Shown here: positions 24,701 through 32,000 of the stretch, piece by piece
Position numbering within the stretch: position 1 is the stretch's first letter
Layout of the letters: each line of letters starts with the position of its first letter
Assembly (NCBI GenBank): GCA_946183785.1
Contig: CAMHCS010000012.1
Location: 1-64,000, forward strand
DNA: 64,000 nucleotides
Direction: 5' to 3'
Source: an uncultured Selenomonadales bacterium
GTDB taxonomy: Bacteria > Bacillota > Negativicutes > Selenomonadales > Selenomonadaceae
Program-made: the position numbers and the translations under genes
Notes under the pieces: generated by a model
The model's input: the letters and a program-made list of their open reading frames with translations, nothing else
Told to the model about the DNA's origin: nothing
The model's database searches: none

Positions 24701-24951
24701 TCCATGAAGACTTCGTTCCGCTGCACCAGCTCGCCGTTCTCGAAATTCCGCAGCTTGAAAAGCGCGTCGGCGATAGCGTCGGCGGGCAAATCGGGATTCA
24801 GCCGCGCAAGGGAATCTTCCAGCACCGCGTCATAAAGAGGGCTGCGAAAATCCCGCTCCACGTCCGGCCCGTAGACATGAGTGTAGCCCATGCCTTCAAA
24901 AACCTCGATGATGGAGTTTTCATAATCGGCTTCTGTGTAAGCGGTGGACAT
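21796..24951 (-). CDS. hsdR: Type I restriction enzyme R subunit
   Basis: This 1051-residue protein is the translocase/endonuclease of a type I restriction-modification complex (R2M2S). The N-terminal PD-(D/E)xK nuclease has D135, E149 and K151 in RPDVILFLNGLPVVLMELK. The SF2 motor follows with Walker A TQGSGKS at 290-296, DEAH at 388-391 and motif III TGTPI. A coiled C-terminal part probably contacts HsdM. Length is normal and no frameshift is seen. It is separated from hsdM and hsdS by about 4.4 kb of accessory and toxin-antitoxin genes. An N-terminal remnant of a second hsdR lies at 28108-28337. Confidence 0.95.
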   Translation of the reverse strand: MSTAYTEADYENSIIEVFEGMGYTHVYGPDVERDFRSPLYDAVLEDSLARLNPDLPADAIADALFKLRNFENGELVQRNEVFMDYLQNGVPVSFTVKGEQRSAICYLVDYENPDANSFIVANQWTIVENSTKRPDVILFLNGLPVVLMELKSPSREETDASEAFLQLRNYMQEIPSAFVYNAICVMSDMMTSKAGTITSGEDRFMEWKTKDGSYENTQHAQFDTFFEGIFQKARLLDILKNFICFSDEGLQSFKILAGYHQYFAVRKAAASTARAAETDGKGGVFWHTQGSGKSLSMVFYAHLLQAALNSPTIVVLTDRNDLDDQLFGQFAKCKAFLRQEPIQAESREHLKKLLAGRKANGIIFTTMQKFEESDGPLSARRNIVVMADEAHRGQYGLTETIRMTRNEAGEEVAKRVVGTARIIRDSLPKATYIGFTGTPISAKDRDTREVFGDYIDIYDMTQAVEDGATRPVYYESRVIKLKLDEATLKLIDAEYELMAQNADPATIEKSKRDLGKMEAVLGNDKTIDSLVTDILDHYENFRANLLTGKAMIVAYSRAIAMKIYQRILELRPDWTEKVAVVMTESNKDPEEWRKVIGNKRRRDELAKTFKDNGSPLKIAIVVDMWLTGFDVPSLATMYVYKPMSGHNLMQAIARVNRVFGDKAGGLVVDYVGIASALKQAMNDYTVRDRKNYGDTDIAKAAFPKFLEKLSVCRDMFHGYDYSKFANGTDLERAKVITGAVNFIVAREKDKEKDAFIKEALLLHQALSLCSSIAAEDLRFEAAFFEAVRVLVLRLAHQGEGEKISLPEMNKRINELLKQSVKSDGVINLFSDVKTGFSLFDPKFLEEISRMKEKNLAVELLKRLIAEQVHIYRRTNVVKSEKFSEIIQRVMNAYLNGMLTNEQVIEELLKLAKQISEAQKDGEKLGLTADELAFYDALTKPDAIKDFYENEELIAITKELTDALRKNRTIDWQERSSARAKMRMLIKKLLKKHRYPPEGMEDAVQTVMAQCELWTDNQEMGLRYENVGEQELPMAAEARARYGNGADRRKND

Positions 24952-25037
24952 AAGAACTCTCTCCTAATACAATCACATCAAATTAAATACGGCTTTCACG
25001 CAAAGGGATAGCTTTTTTTCAAATTCAGCCGCTTCTT

Positions 25038-25913
25038 TTAATTATTTGAGCGAAGTAGTTCCTCAATTTGCTGTTTCCATACAGGTAAACATTGTTCAGA
25101 AAAGAAACCGTCTATTTTAGTCGCATTTATAACCCCGCATAACGCTTGGCCAGCTTTTGTGAAAATTACATTTCCACACTTGAACTTACGCATCTCATTT
25201 GGTAATTGAAAGGTTTCATCAAAATAGTGAATGGTTATAGGAACAGTATCATTTATCGTCTGACTATATGCGTTGTCGTGCATTGAAATAGAGGCTTCTA
25301 TTAATCCTAAAGATTGTAAATTAGATAATGCCTCATAGTTTATTCCAATTTTCCCGTAGAAGCTATTTAGCTTTGAAGAAATAATCATGGGAATATAGCT
25401 TTTATGTCCCATGGTCATTGTATATAAAGACACCGAGCACAATTTATTGAAAGTCTTCGCATCATTTTTATCCATTCGCTCCAAAATATACAAAAGAGAA
25501 ACGGGAACACTAGACGGCGTGTTACATTCCTTTGCCAATAGGTATCCCCATATCAGTTGGAATTCTTTATTTGAAATAAGACGTGACTTATCCATTAACT
25601 TTGCGATCCAATCATCATCAAGCAATTCAGGCTTTGCATCTGCCTTCATGTGTTCAATAGCAATCTGCACTATGTCGTTTTGGTTGTTATATTCTTTCAA
25701 TATTTTCTTTGTATTAGAGATTATTGCGGCTTTTTCCAAAGGCGGTAAATTGCTTTTTTGAATCTCTTCTATATAATTTTTTACAGCCAATCGTTCTGGT
25801 GTTTCATGATTTGCCGCCCAACCAGCAGCAGCGGATAATTTATCTATCAAATTATTAGCTACAGTGCATACAGGATTCAAATCAATATTTACCAGATTAT
25901 CCAAAACTGTCAT
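25038..25913 (-). CDS. DUF2806-like protein of a restriction island
   Basis: The 291-residue protein is AT-rich in codon use, has no signal peptide or membrane helix, and is mostly helical in its first 160 residues (EEIQKSNLPPLEKAAIISNT). EFQLIWGYLLAKECNTPSSV near 134-153 matches what I recall of DUF2806 proteins, which occur near restriction and other defence genes; biochemical function is unknown. It sits 86 bases upstream of hsdR and may be co-transcribed with it. The family assignment is from memory and moderately sure. Confidence 0.55.
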   Translation of the reverse strand: MTVLDNLVNIDLNPVCTVANNLIDKLSAAAGWAANHETPERLAVKNYIEEIQKSNLPPLEKAAIISNTKKILKEYNNQNDIVQIAIEHMKADAKPELLDDDWIAKLMDKSRLISNKEFQLIWGYLLAKECNTPSSVPVSLLYILERMDKNDAKTFNKLCSVSLYTMTMGHKSYIPMIISSKLNSFYGKIGINYEALSNLQSLGLIEASISMHDNAYSQTINDTVPITIHYFDETFQLPNEMRKFKCGNVIFTKAGQALCGVINATKIDGFFSEQCLPVWKQQIEELLRSNN

Positions 25914-25935
25914 CCCCTCTAATTTTGGAAATACT

Positions 25936-26010
25936 CTATTTGAATTTAATATTAGTCACATCGATTTCGCCAGACATCAGACAAGGAAGGCGCGCATCGT
26001 TTGCATTGCT
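25936..26010 (-). pseudogene. 3' remnant of an hsdS gene
   Basis: Read on the minus strand, the last codons before a TAG give ARLPCLMSGEIDVTNIKFK, which matches the C-terminal end of type I specificity subunits (compare LLPRLISGEIDVSKVEI at the end of the intact hsdS here). Nothing upstream of it encodes HsdS; the hepT stop codon borders it. It is therefore the tail of a deleted hsdS copy. Confidence 0.75.
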
Positions 26011-26344
26011 AAATCAATTTCTCCATTTGCTCAACCAGAATCGGCAATTCATCAAACACAACTTCAACAATCATATTCCAATTAGTACCATCGTAGTCAT
26101 GTACCAAGCGATGGCGTAGCCCTGATACCATCGGCCAAGGAATTTCGCTATGCTCTGCTTTATATTCCGAAGATATATTATATGCATGTTCGCCAATGTT
26201 ATATAACGGTGTCGTCACCAACCATTGCAAGGAAAAATCTGTCAACAGAGCTTCTCTGGCAATATTATTGTCCTGCACATATTGATTCAAGCGGCTGGCG
26301 TATTCATATATTTTGTTGATTCGCTGTTGATCTGAATATTTCAT
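26009..26344 (-). CDS. hepT: HepT-like HEPN ribonuclease toxin
   Basis: This 111-residue all-helical protein carries the HEPN R-x4-H motif in LRHRLVHDYDG near residues 81-91. The preceding TTPLYNIGEHAYNIS is typical of the HepT (DUF86) family. HEPN toxins cleave RNA. The gene overlaps the 3' end of the nucleotidyltransferase gene by four bases, the normal order for MntA-HepT modules, where the nucleotidyltransferase silences HepT by adding AMP to it. It lies inside the type I restriction island. Confidence 0.87.
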   Translation of the reverse strand: MKYSDQQRINKIYEYASRLNQYVQDNNIAREALLTDFSLQWLVTTPLYNIGEHAYNISSEYKAEHSEIPWPMVSGLRHRLVHDYDGTNWNMIVEVVFDELPILVEQMEKLI

Positions 26345-26640
26345 GCCACCAAAACCTTTTCTTTCATAATCGTTTTATAAAAGTCGCTGTCTTGATTCAC
26401 TTCACGAATTTCAAAGACGTCAACTTTTTTCTTCAGAACTTCCCGCAATTCCTCGCCAAGTGCCAATATATTCGTCAGCTTAAAGCCCTCGCCGCCATAG
26501 ACAAGAAAATCCAAATCGCTGTCCTCGTCAGCCTCGCCTCGCGCATAAGAGCCAAAGAGATATATTTCTTTCACACGGTACTTGTCTGCAAGAGGCTTAA
26601 CGAGTCGATTGATATTTTCCAATGTGAATATAGTTTTCAT
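26341..26640 (-). CDS. mntA: MntA-like minimal nucleotidyltransferase antitoxin
   Basis: The 99-residue protein has the minimal nucleotidyltransferase motif GSYARGEADEDSDLDFLV, that is G-S-x10-D-x-D, near residues 36-53. It partners the downstream HepT toxin and probably AMPylates it on a tyrosine. I chose the ATG at 26640, which has GGAGG eight bases upstream, instead of an in-frame start ten codons further up. The four-base overlap with hepT ensures coupled translation. Confidence 0.87.
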   Translation of the reverse strand: MKTIFTLENINRLVKPLADKYRVKEIYLFGSYARGEADEDSDLDFLVYGGEGFKLTNILALGEELREVLKKKVDVFEIREVNQDSDFYKTIMKEKVLVA

Positions 26641-26666
26641 CACATACGCCTCCTTTTCTTCAACAA

Positions 26667-26930
26667 TCACTGCTTGAAATAATCATACCACTGGGCAATA
26701 ATGCTGTCGCGGTTTAGGGCAATCATTTTCAGGATACGTTTCAGCTCTTTATCCGGTATGTTGCTGTTATTGTTCGCCAATATCGGATTGCTTTCCGGCG
26801 GGAGCCATATCTTGGTGGCGTTCGCCGTTGGCTTCCCCTTGCAAACGTGAACAGGCTCGCCTGTCTCGTTCGACCAGAAGAACACCCGATAACCATATAT
26901 CTCAAACAGGGTCGGCAATGATCTCACCAT
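26667..26930 (-). CDS. DUF4160 protein
   Basis: This 87-residue protein matches the DUF4160 pattern: LPTLFEIYGYRVFFWSNE near residues 5-22, then EPVHVCKGK and a C-terminal helix NRDSIIAQWYDYF. DUF4160 proteins occur in small gene pairs within toxin-antitoxin-rich islands and have no proven activity. The start lies 29 bases inside the end of the upstream 94-residue gene. A decayed second copy of this gene is found at 27785-27838 after the duplicate of that same neighbour. Confidence 0.75.
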   Translation of the reverse strand: MVRSLPTLFEIYGYRVFFWSNETGEPVHVCKGKPTANATKIWLPPESNPILANNNSNIPDKELKRILKMIALNRDSIIAQWYDYFKQ

Positions 26931-27186
26931 CCTCGCGGGCCATTTCCCAAATCAAGGGGCTGTTATTCTTCACAAACTGGCGCAAGCCGTATTCCTCGTC
27001 TTCCTGAAAACCCATGCACTTTTTCAAGAGACAAGCGGGCAATATATACTCCGCAACGTCAAAACCGTGCTCCGAAGGACGTTCCAAACAGACACTCAGG
27101 CTCTCGCCGGACGAAGGGGATTCGTGTATATCCGTGAATGTGACGGTGATATTTTGCGGAACGAGTTTCATATATTCGTGTCGCAT
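26902..27186 (-). CDS. Small acidic protein paired with DUF4160, copy 1
   Basis: The 94-residue product is acidic and has no signal peptide. Two regions stand out: the beta-like KLVPQNITVTFTDIHESPSS near 7-26 and the helical LLKKCMGFQEDEEYGLRQFV near 51-70. I do not recognise the family. It is about 95 percent identical to the gene at 27810-28094 and overlaps DUF4160 at its 3' end, so the two probably form a functional pair. The ATG at 27186 was chosen because GGGG lies upstream and because the duplicate begins at the same residue. Confidence 0.65.
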   Translation of the reverse strand: MRHEYMKLVPQNITVTFTDIHESPSSGESLSVCLERPSEHGFDVAEYILPACLLKKCMGFQEDEEYGLRQFVKNNSPLIWEMAREDGEIIADPV

Positions 27187-27202
27187 GATTTTATCCCCCT
27201 TT

Positions 27203-27481
27203 CTATTCTCCAAACAAATCGGCATGGGTTCCCGTTGCTGTCGCAGATAAAATCAAAACATCTTCAAAAATCTGATACATCAGCAACCAATCGGACTCAA
27301 TATGACATTTTCGAAAATCCTTCAATTCGCCGCTCAGTGAATGATCGTGATATGTCTCCGGCATAGGAGTTCCTCTTTGCAACAATTCCAATACATGAAT
27401 CAACTTATTTATATCTTTGCCACGCTTCCTGGCACGACGAACGTCTTTTTTCATACGGTTCGTATAAACGATCTTGTACAC
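27203..27481 (-). CDS. yafQ: YafQ-family mRNA-interferase toxin
   Basis: The product of about 92 residues follows the RelE/YafQ fold: VYKIVYTNRMKKDVRRARKRG at the N-terminus, DHSLSGELKDFRKCHIESDWLLMY near 45-68, and ILSATATGTHADLF at the C-terminus with the conserved final histidine. YafQ cleaves mRNA on ribosomes. The start is a GTG at 27481, six bases after GGAGG and one base after the stop of the dinJ-like antitoxin gene. Longer in-frame starts upstream run into the antitoxin gene and are rejected. Confidence 0.85.
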   Translation of the reverse strand: MYKIVYTNRMKKDVRRARKRGKDINKLIHVLELLQRGTPMPETYHDHSLSGELKDFRKCHIESDWLLMYQIFEDVLILSATATGTHADLFGE

Positions 27482-27482
27482 G

Positions 27483-27746
27483 TCAATCCTCCAACATAGA
27501 AGCCACGGCCTCATCTGCAGAATCGAACGGGCCGCATAGATTGCGCCGCTCACGGCTATCGGAGACGGCTTCCATCAAGTCGCTCGGCAATGAGCGATGC
27601 CGCACGGGAAACGGAATCCCTTTATGCTCGATAGCCGCCTGCAAGAAAATCTTGATTGCGGTAGACGTATCCAACCCAAGACTACCAAATAGTTGATCTG
27701 CGTTTTGCTTCATGGCGTCGTCAACGGTTACTTGCAATGTAGTCAT
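27483..27746 (-). CDS. dinJ: RelB/DinJ-family antitoxin
   Basis: This 87-residue protein shows the DinJ ribbon-helix-helix: TLQVTVDDAMKQNADQLFGSLG near 3-24, then LDTSTAIKIFLQAAIEHKGIPF near 25-46. The acidic C-terminus (SADEAVASMLED) should wrap the YafQ toxin encoded next. The ATG at 27746 follows GAGGAGG. The pair appears to have landed inside or next to the second copy of the 94-residue/DUF4160 cassette, because the upstream DUF4160 copy is broken off here. Confidence 0.87.
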   Translation of the reverse strand: MTTLQVTVDDAMKQNADQLFGSLGLDTSTAIKIFLQAAIEHKGIPFPVRHRSLPSDLMEAVSDSRERRNLCGPFDSADEAVASMLED

Positions 27747-27784
27747 AATCTTTCCTCCTCTAAAAAATCCTCTTCCCAAAGCAG

Positions 27785-27838
27785 CGATTATCGCCGATAG
27801 CCTTATATCTCAAATAGTGTCGGCAATAATCTCACCAT
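27785..27838 (-). pseudogene. Remnant of a second DUF4160 gene
   Basis: The minus strand from 27838 reads MVRLLPTLFEI, then a stop, then GYRR and another stop. This matches the start of the intact DUF4160 gene, MVRSLPTLFEIYGYR. It overlaps the end of the 94-residue copy 2 gene exactly as the intact pair does. The remainder is missing and the dinJ/yafQ genes follow. Confidence 0.7.
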
Positions 27839-28094
27839 CCTCGCGAGCCATTTCCCAAATCAAGTGGCTGTTGTTTTTCACGAACTGGCGCAAGCCGTAC
27901 TCCTCATCTTCCTGAAACCCCATGCACTTTTTCAAGAGGCAAGAGGGCAATATATACTCAGCAACGTCAAAGCCATGCTCCGAAGGACGTTCCAAGCATA
28001 TGCTTAGGCTCTCACCGGATGACGGAGATTCGTGTATGTCAGTGAAAGTAACGGTGATGTTTTGAGGAACAAGTTTCATGTATTCGTGTCTCAT
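27810..28094 (-). CDS. Small acidic protein paired with DUF4160, copy 2
   Basis: This 94-residue protein differs from copy 1 at only a handful of positions (for example SICLE for SVCLE, PSC for PAC, NNSHLI for NNSPLI and DTI for DPV). The reading frame is intact although its DUF4160 partner is a remnant, so either the duplication is recent or this gene is under selection alone. AGAGG precedes the ATG at 28094. Its function is unknown. Confidence 0.6.
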   Translation of the reverse strand: MRHEYMKLVPQNITVTFTDIHESPSSGESLSICLERPSEHGFDVAEYILPSCLLKKCMGFQEDEEYGLRQFVKNNSHLIWEMAREDGEIIADTI

Positions 28095-28107
28095 GGTGTA
28101 CCTCTTA

Positions 28108-28337
28108 TCATATTTCAACACTCGACACATCAATCTCGCCGGACAGGAGGCGAGGGAATAGCGCGTCGGCGGGCAAGCCGGGATTCAAACGCACAAGGGA
28201 ATCTTCCAGCACCGCGTCATAGAGAGGACTTCTATAATCGCGCTCCACGTCCGAGCCGTAGAGATGGGTGTAGGCCATGCTCTCAAAAAGCTCACTAATG
28301 GAATTTTCATATCGGCTTCGATATAGGTGGTGAACAT
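28108..28337 (-). pseudogene. Chimeric remnant: hsdR N-terminus joined to hsdS C-terminus
   Basis: From the ATG at 28337 the frame reads MFTTYIEAD, then after a one-base loss it resumes as YENSISELFESMAYTHLYG and continues to LNPGLPADA. This aligns with residues 1-58 of the intact HsdR (YENSIIEVFEGMGYTHVYG). It then switches directly to LFPRLLSGEIDVSSVEI, the tail of HsdS. A deletion has therefore joined an hsdR 5' end to an hsdS 3' end. The shared A-L-F stretch at the junction may have served as microhomology. Confidence 0.8.
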
Positions 28338-28354
28338 AGGTTTTCGCTCTTTTG

Positions 28355-29329
28355 TTATCCCTTAAACAAATTGGCGCACTTCTCACAATACTGTTTTACT
28401 TCTTTTAACCAATTATCATACCAATACCAAGTAGTTGCAATTTGGATTCCATAGTGATATTTAGGATTTTTGGCATCTCGACTCTTCCAAAGCTCAATAT
28501 GTCTCTGCATTGAAAATTTTTCATATCCTTCAGCCTTCATTTTAGCGACAATTTCCCCCGGAAGGTACTTTGCCTTTTCTGTTTCTTTAATAAACGCATA
28601 TTCTTTCTTTAATCCTTCAGCAAGCGGAGAATCAATCGGAACAAATTCTATAACCTTATCCGCTTGTCCTACACGTTTAGCGTTATACGCTGTAAACAAT
28701 ATCCTATATGCATATTTTGAACTGCTAATCAATTCATCTGTTAAATTCTTTTCAAATTCGACTATAAAATTTTTGACATTTGTAGCAATATGTGAATTAT
28801 TTTGTAGAAATTCTTGTTGTTCAATCGATAATGGTGAAAATTGAATCACTAACGCTGATTCATTGCTTATGTTATATTTCTCACCAAATAGATTAACAAT
28901 ATAATAATTAAAATTGATAGCACAAGCCTGTAATTTTGCGCTAATATATTCGTCTATTTTGTTTGTCATTTGATGTTCAATTTCATGTCTAATACCAATT
29001 AAAAACCTCAAATTACTCGTTGTTTCATTATCCAAAGGACACCTTCTATCATTTAGGCATCGTTCCAATTCCCAATGTTTATATGCCCCTTGTTTTGTTT
29101 TAGCATATATCTTCCGTTTCTTTCCGGGCGTAAAATATCTGTAATCTATTTTTTCCTTTCGGAAATATGCATGTAACAAATATGTCCAAGCAATAATAGA
29201 TAATGTAATGAAAGATTCTGTCTTAAATGTAATTTGTGGATTGTTATAAAGTTGTACAGCTGCCAACATTGCTTCTCTTGATTTTTTTATCAACTCATCT
29301 TTAACTGATTTTACACTCCTTTTGCGCAC
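28355..29329 (-). CDS. DUF3644 protein
   Basis: This 324-residue protein is AT-rich in codon use and mostly helical. LIKKSREAMLAAVQLYNNP near residues 13-31 and SFITLSIIAWTYLLHAYFRKE near 39-59 match what I know of DUF3644, a family common beside type I restriction genes and other defence genes. NLRFLIGIRHEIEHQM near 106-121 has an R-x4-H pattern reminiscent of HEPN nucleases, so an RNase role is a fair hypothesis. It lies 24 bases after hsdS and is probably in the same transcript. Confidence 0.7.
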   Translation of the reverse strand: MRKRSVKSVKDELIKKSREAMLAAVQLYNNPQITFKTESFITLSIIAWTYLLHAYFRKEKIDYRYFTPGKKRKIYAKTKQGAYKHWELERCLNDRRCPLDNETTSNLRFLIGIRHEIEHQMTNKIDEYISAKLQACAINFNYYIVNLFGEKYNISNESALVIQFSPLSIEQQEFLQNNSHIATNVKNFIVEFEKNLTDELISSSKYAYRILFTAYNAKRVGQADKVIEFVPIDSPLAEGLKKEYAFIKETEKAKYLPGEIVAKMKAEGYEKFSMQRHIELWKSRDAKNPKYHYGIQIATTWYWYDNWLKEVKQYCEKCANLFKG

Positions 29330-29352
29330 TATGAATCCTCCTCCGGTAGGAA

Positions 29353-30567
29353 CTAAATCTCAACCTTCGACACGTCGATTTCGCCAGATATGAGGCGAGG
29401 AAGGAGAGTGTCGCGCAGTGCGGAAAGTCGAATAATCATTTGCTGATTAGATAAAATAAGCTCAAACACAGGATTTAATGCATCATGAAAAGACTTCATC
29501 ACTTCAACACTGGGAATTGTTGCTTCAATCTTAGCGAACTGACTTTTATTCAAATTAACAATCGTGCTTCCACTTGCACCTAACTGACGAATGGTCTCGG
29601 AAAGTGATTTCATCAAAAAATAAACATAATATGGAGAAATACTATCTTTGGGAGTAATGGAATTAATCTGCTGGTTGGTTTGACTATCTCTCGAAATCAG
29701 AGAAACAAGTCCTGCTGTTCCAATACAACTAACGCAAACACTATTCTTTGCCAATGTTTTAGTTGGTTGAGATTCTGCTCCCTGGTTGGAAAGATACCTT
29801 TCAGTTTCGGTAATAAATATTTGATCGTGCATATCAGGTATGGTCACAAAAGGTATTTCTCCATCATAGTACTCTTTTCGTTTTGTAGAAGGAGTTTTCC
29901 CACAAACTATATTATTACCCAAATCTTCTAATGTGCCAAGGCTCCAATCTGACGGCTTTTCGCCACCAAACGGCTCAAAATCCACAAACCACGACTTAAA
30001 AATCGCCTGTGCTTGCTCTTCCAAATTCTTGTTTATGGATTCATTTGTTTCTATTTTTCCATCTAATTCTTCCAAAATAGTAGCTATTTTCTTTTGTTGA
30101 ATCATTGATGGACATACACATGGGAGTTCTCCCATCAGCTTTGTGTTGATGGATGGCATCGTGGCGCCAACGGCAATATTCCGAATAAATTGTTTTGTAC
30201 TCCCTGCGGTCAAATAATAATATAAATAGAGCGGATATACATTTTCTCTTGGACGTATTCTCAAACAACGACCTGAAAACAGCCATCCACTATTTTCTCT
30301 ATTAACGTAAGAACATCTATCTACTGCCCCCACACGACTAAAAACCGTATCGCCGTATTCCATGGTATATTTTGATAATCGTTCCGCATCTTCATCAGAA
30401 ACAAACGGCAAATTTTGTGTCGCAAATTTTCGTTTACCCAAATGCTCTACCGTGACGATGGGAGTTCCCGATTGTACATAATCGTCTTTATGTAACTGAC
30501 TGCCGAAAGGGCCTGTTTGAATATCTGCGATTTTATCTAATGTGACATTTTTTACATCAAATCCCAT
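29353..30567 (-). CDS. hsdS: Type I restriction-modification specificity subunit
   Basis: The 404-residue protein has the two-target-recognition-domain layout of HsdS. Target domain 1 covers about residues 5-165 (LDKIADIQTGPFGSQLHKDD), the conserved helix KIATILEELDGKIETNESIN lies near 163-182, target domain 2 covers about 210-370, and a second helical end leads to LLPRLISGEIDVSKVEI. It sets the DNA sequence methylated and cut by the complex. I chose ATG 30567 with AGGGG upstream; the frame overlaps the end of hsdM by 11 bases. Its base composition is lower in GC than hsdM. Confidence 0.93.
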   Translation of the reverse strand: MGFDVKNVTLDKIADIQTGPFGSQLHKDDYVQSGTPIVTVEHLGKRKFATQNLPFVSDEDAERLSKYTMEYGDTVFSRVGAVDRCSYVNRENSGWLFSGRCLRIRPRENVYPLYLYYYLTAGSTKQFIRNIAVGATMPSINTKLMGELPCVCPSMIQQKKIATILEELDGKIETNESINKNLEEQAQAIFKSWFVDFEPFGGEKPSDWSLGTLEDLGNNIVCGKTPSTKRKEYYDGEIPFVTIPDMHDQIFITETERYLSNQGAESQPTKTLAKNSVCVSCIGTAGLVSLISRDSQTNQQINSITPKDSISPYYVYFLMKSLSETIRQLGASGSTIVNLNKSQFAKIEATIPSVEVMKSFHDALNPVFELILSNQQMIIRLSALRDTLLPRLISGEIDVSKVEI

Positions 30568-31966
30568 ACCCAATCGCCCCTAAATTCTTGCGAATCTTAT
30601 CTTCCAGCTCATGTGACTTGGCGAACAGTCCCGAAAGCTCGCCCGTCAGCCGCTTCATTTTTTCGTCGAAGGGCTCGCCGTCGTCCTCCTGCTCCTCGAT
30701 GCCGACGTAGCGCCCCGGCGTCAGGATATAGTTCTGCTTTTCAATCTCCGCGAGGTCGGCCACGGCGCAGAAGCCTTTGACGTCTTCCAACTTACCCTCT
30801 TGGAACGCCGCAAAGGCATCCGAGAGTTTCTGGATGTCCTCGTCCGTGAAGTCGCGGTGCTTCCTGTCCACCATGTGCCCCATATTGCGGGCGTCGATGA
30901 AGAGCGTCCTGCCTTTTTGCTTCTTGTTTTTCGTGATGAACCAAAGCGTCACGGGAATCGTCACGCTGTAAAAGAGCTGCGTGGGCATGGCGATAATGCC
31001 TTCCACAAGGTCGTCTTCGATGATGCGCTTTCGGATTTCGCCTTCGCCGCCGGACTGGGTGGACAGCGCGCCGTTGGCCAGTACGAGGCCGATTTTCCCG
31101 TTCGGCGCCAAGTGATGGATCATGTGCTGAATCCACGCATAGTTGGCATTGCCCGCCGGAGGCGTGCCGTACTTCCAGCGCACATCGTCCTTCAGCTTGT
31201 CCTGTCCCCAGCCGGAGAGATTGAAGGGAGGATTCGCCATGATGAAGTCCGCTTTGAGCGTGGGGTGCAGGTCGTTGAAGAAGGTGTCCGCCTGATACTC
31301 GCCGAGGTTCGCGTCGATGCCGCGAATCGCTAAGTTCATCTTCGCCATTTTCCATGTGTCGGCATTGGATTCCTGCCCGTAGACGGAAATCGTGCCTCGC
31401 TTACCGCCGTGCGCCTGGATAAATTTCGCGCTCTGGACGAACATGCCGCCGCTGCCGCAGCAGGGGTCATACACCCGACAATTCGAGAACGGGCGCAGAA
31501 TGGCGACGATGGTTTTGACGACGCTGGCGGGCGTATAGAACTCGCCGCCCTTCACGCCTTCATAGGCGGCAAACTGTGCGATGCAGTATTCGTAGGTTCT
31601 GCCGAGCAAATCCTTGTTTCCCTCGGTATCGCTCATGTCCATGTTGGTGAAGAGGTCCACCACGTCGCCTAAAACGCGTTTGTCGAGGTCGGGGCTGGCG
31701 TAGTTTTTCGGCAGCACGTTTTTGAGCTTTTTGTTATCGTCTTCGATGGCTCGCATGGCGTCGTCGATGACCGTGCCGATTTCCGGCGTGTGCGCGGCGG
31801 CGGCGATTTTTCCCCAGCGGGCGTTTTCCGGCACGAAGAAGATGTTTTCTTCCTCGTAGGCGTCGGCGGGAATATGCCCCCACAGCACGCAGGCCGCGTC
31901 CCATATCTGTTTTTCAAATCCGATGTTGGCGCTCGTTTGGTTTGCTTTCTTCGAGGTCTTTGCCAT
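30557..31966 (-). CDS. hsdM: Type I restriction-modification DNA methyltransferase subunit
   Basis: This 469-residue N6-adenine methyltransferase has SAM-binding motif I VYDPCCGSGGMF near residues 165-176 and the catalytic NPPF at 245-248. The N-terminal helical HsdM domain (residues 15-130) is complete. It methylates host DNA as M2S and joins HsdR for restriction. GGAGG precedes the ATG. A palindromic promoter element with TATAAT 35 bases upstream drives it, the same element as in front of DUF2232-gdpP. A GC-rich gene, it contrasts with the AT-rich hsdS that follows. Confidence 0.95.
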   Translation of the reverse strand: MAKTSKKANQTSANIGFEKQIWDAACVLWGHIPADAYEEENIFFVPENARWGKIAAAAHTPEIGTVIDDAMRAIEDDNKKLKNVLPKNYASPDLDKRVLGDVVDLFTNMDMSDTEGNKDLLGRTYEYCIAQFAAYEGVKGGEFYTPASVVKTIVAILRPFSNCRVYDPCCGSGGMFVQSAKFIQAHGGKRGTISVYGQESNADTWKMAKMNLAIRGIDANLGEYQADTFFNDLHPTLKADFIMANPPFNLSGWGQDKLKDDVRWKYGTPPAGNANYAWIQHMIHHLAPNGKIGLVLANGALSTQSGGEGEIRKRIIEDDLVEGIIAMPTQLFYSVTIPVTLWFITKNKKQKGRTLFIDARNMGHMVDRKHRDFTDEDIQKLSDAFAAFQEGKLEDVKGFCAVADLAEIEKQNYILTPGRYVGIEEQEDDGEPFDEKMKRLTGELSGLFAKSHELEDKIRKNLGAIGYGI

Positions 31967-32000
31967 AGGGGTTTCCTCCGCTTATCTCTTCTTTTATATG

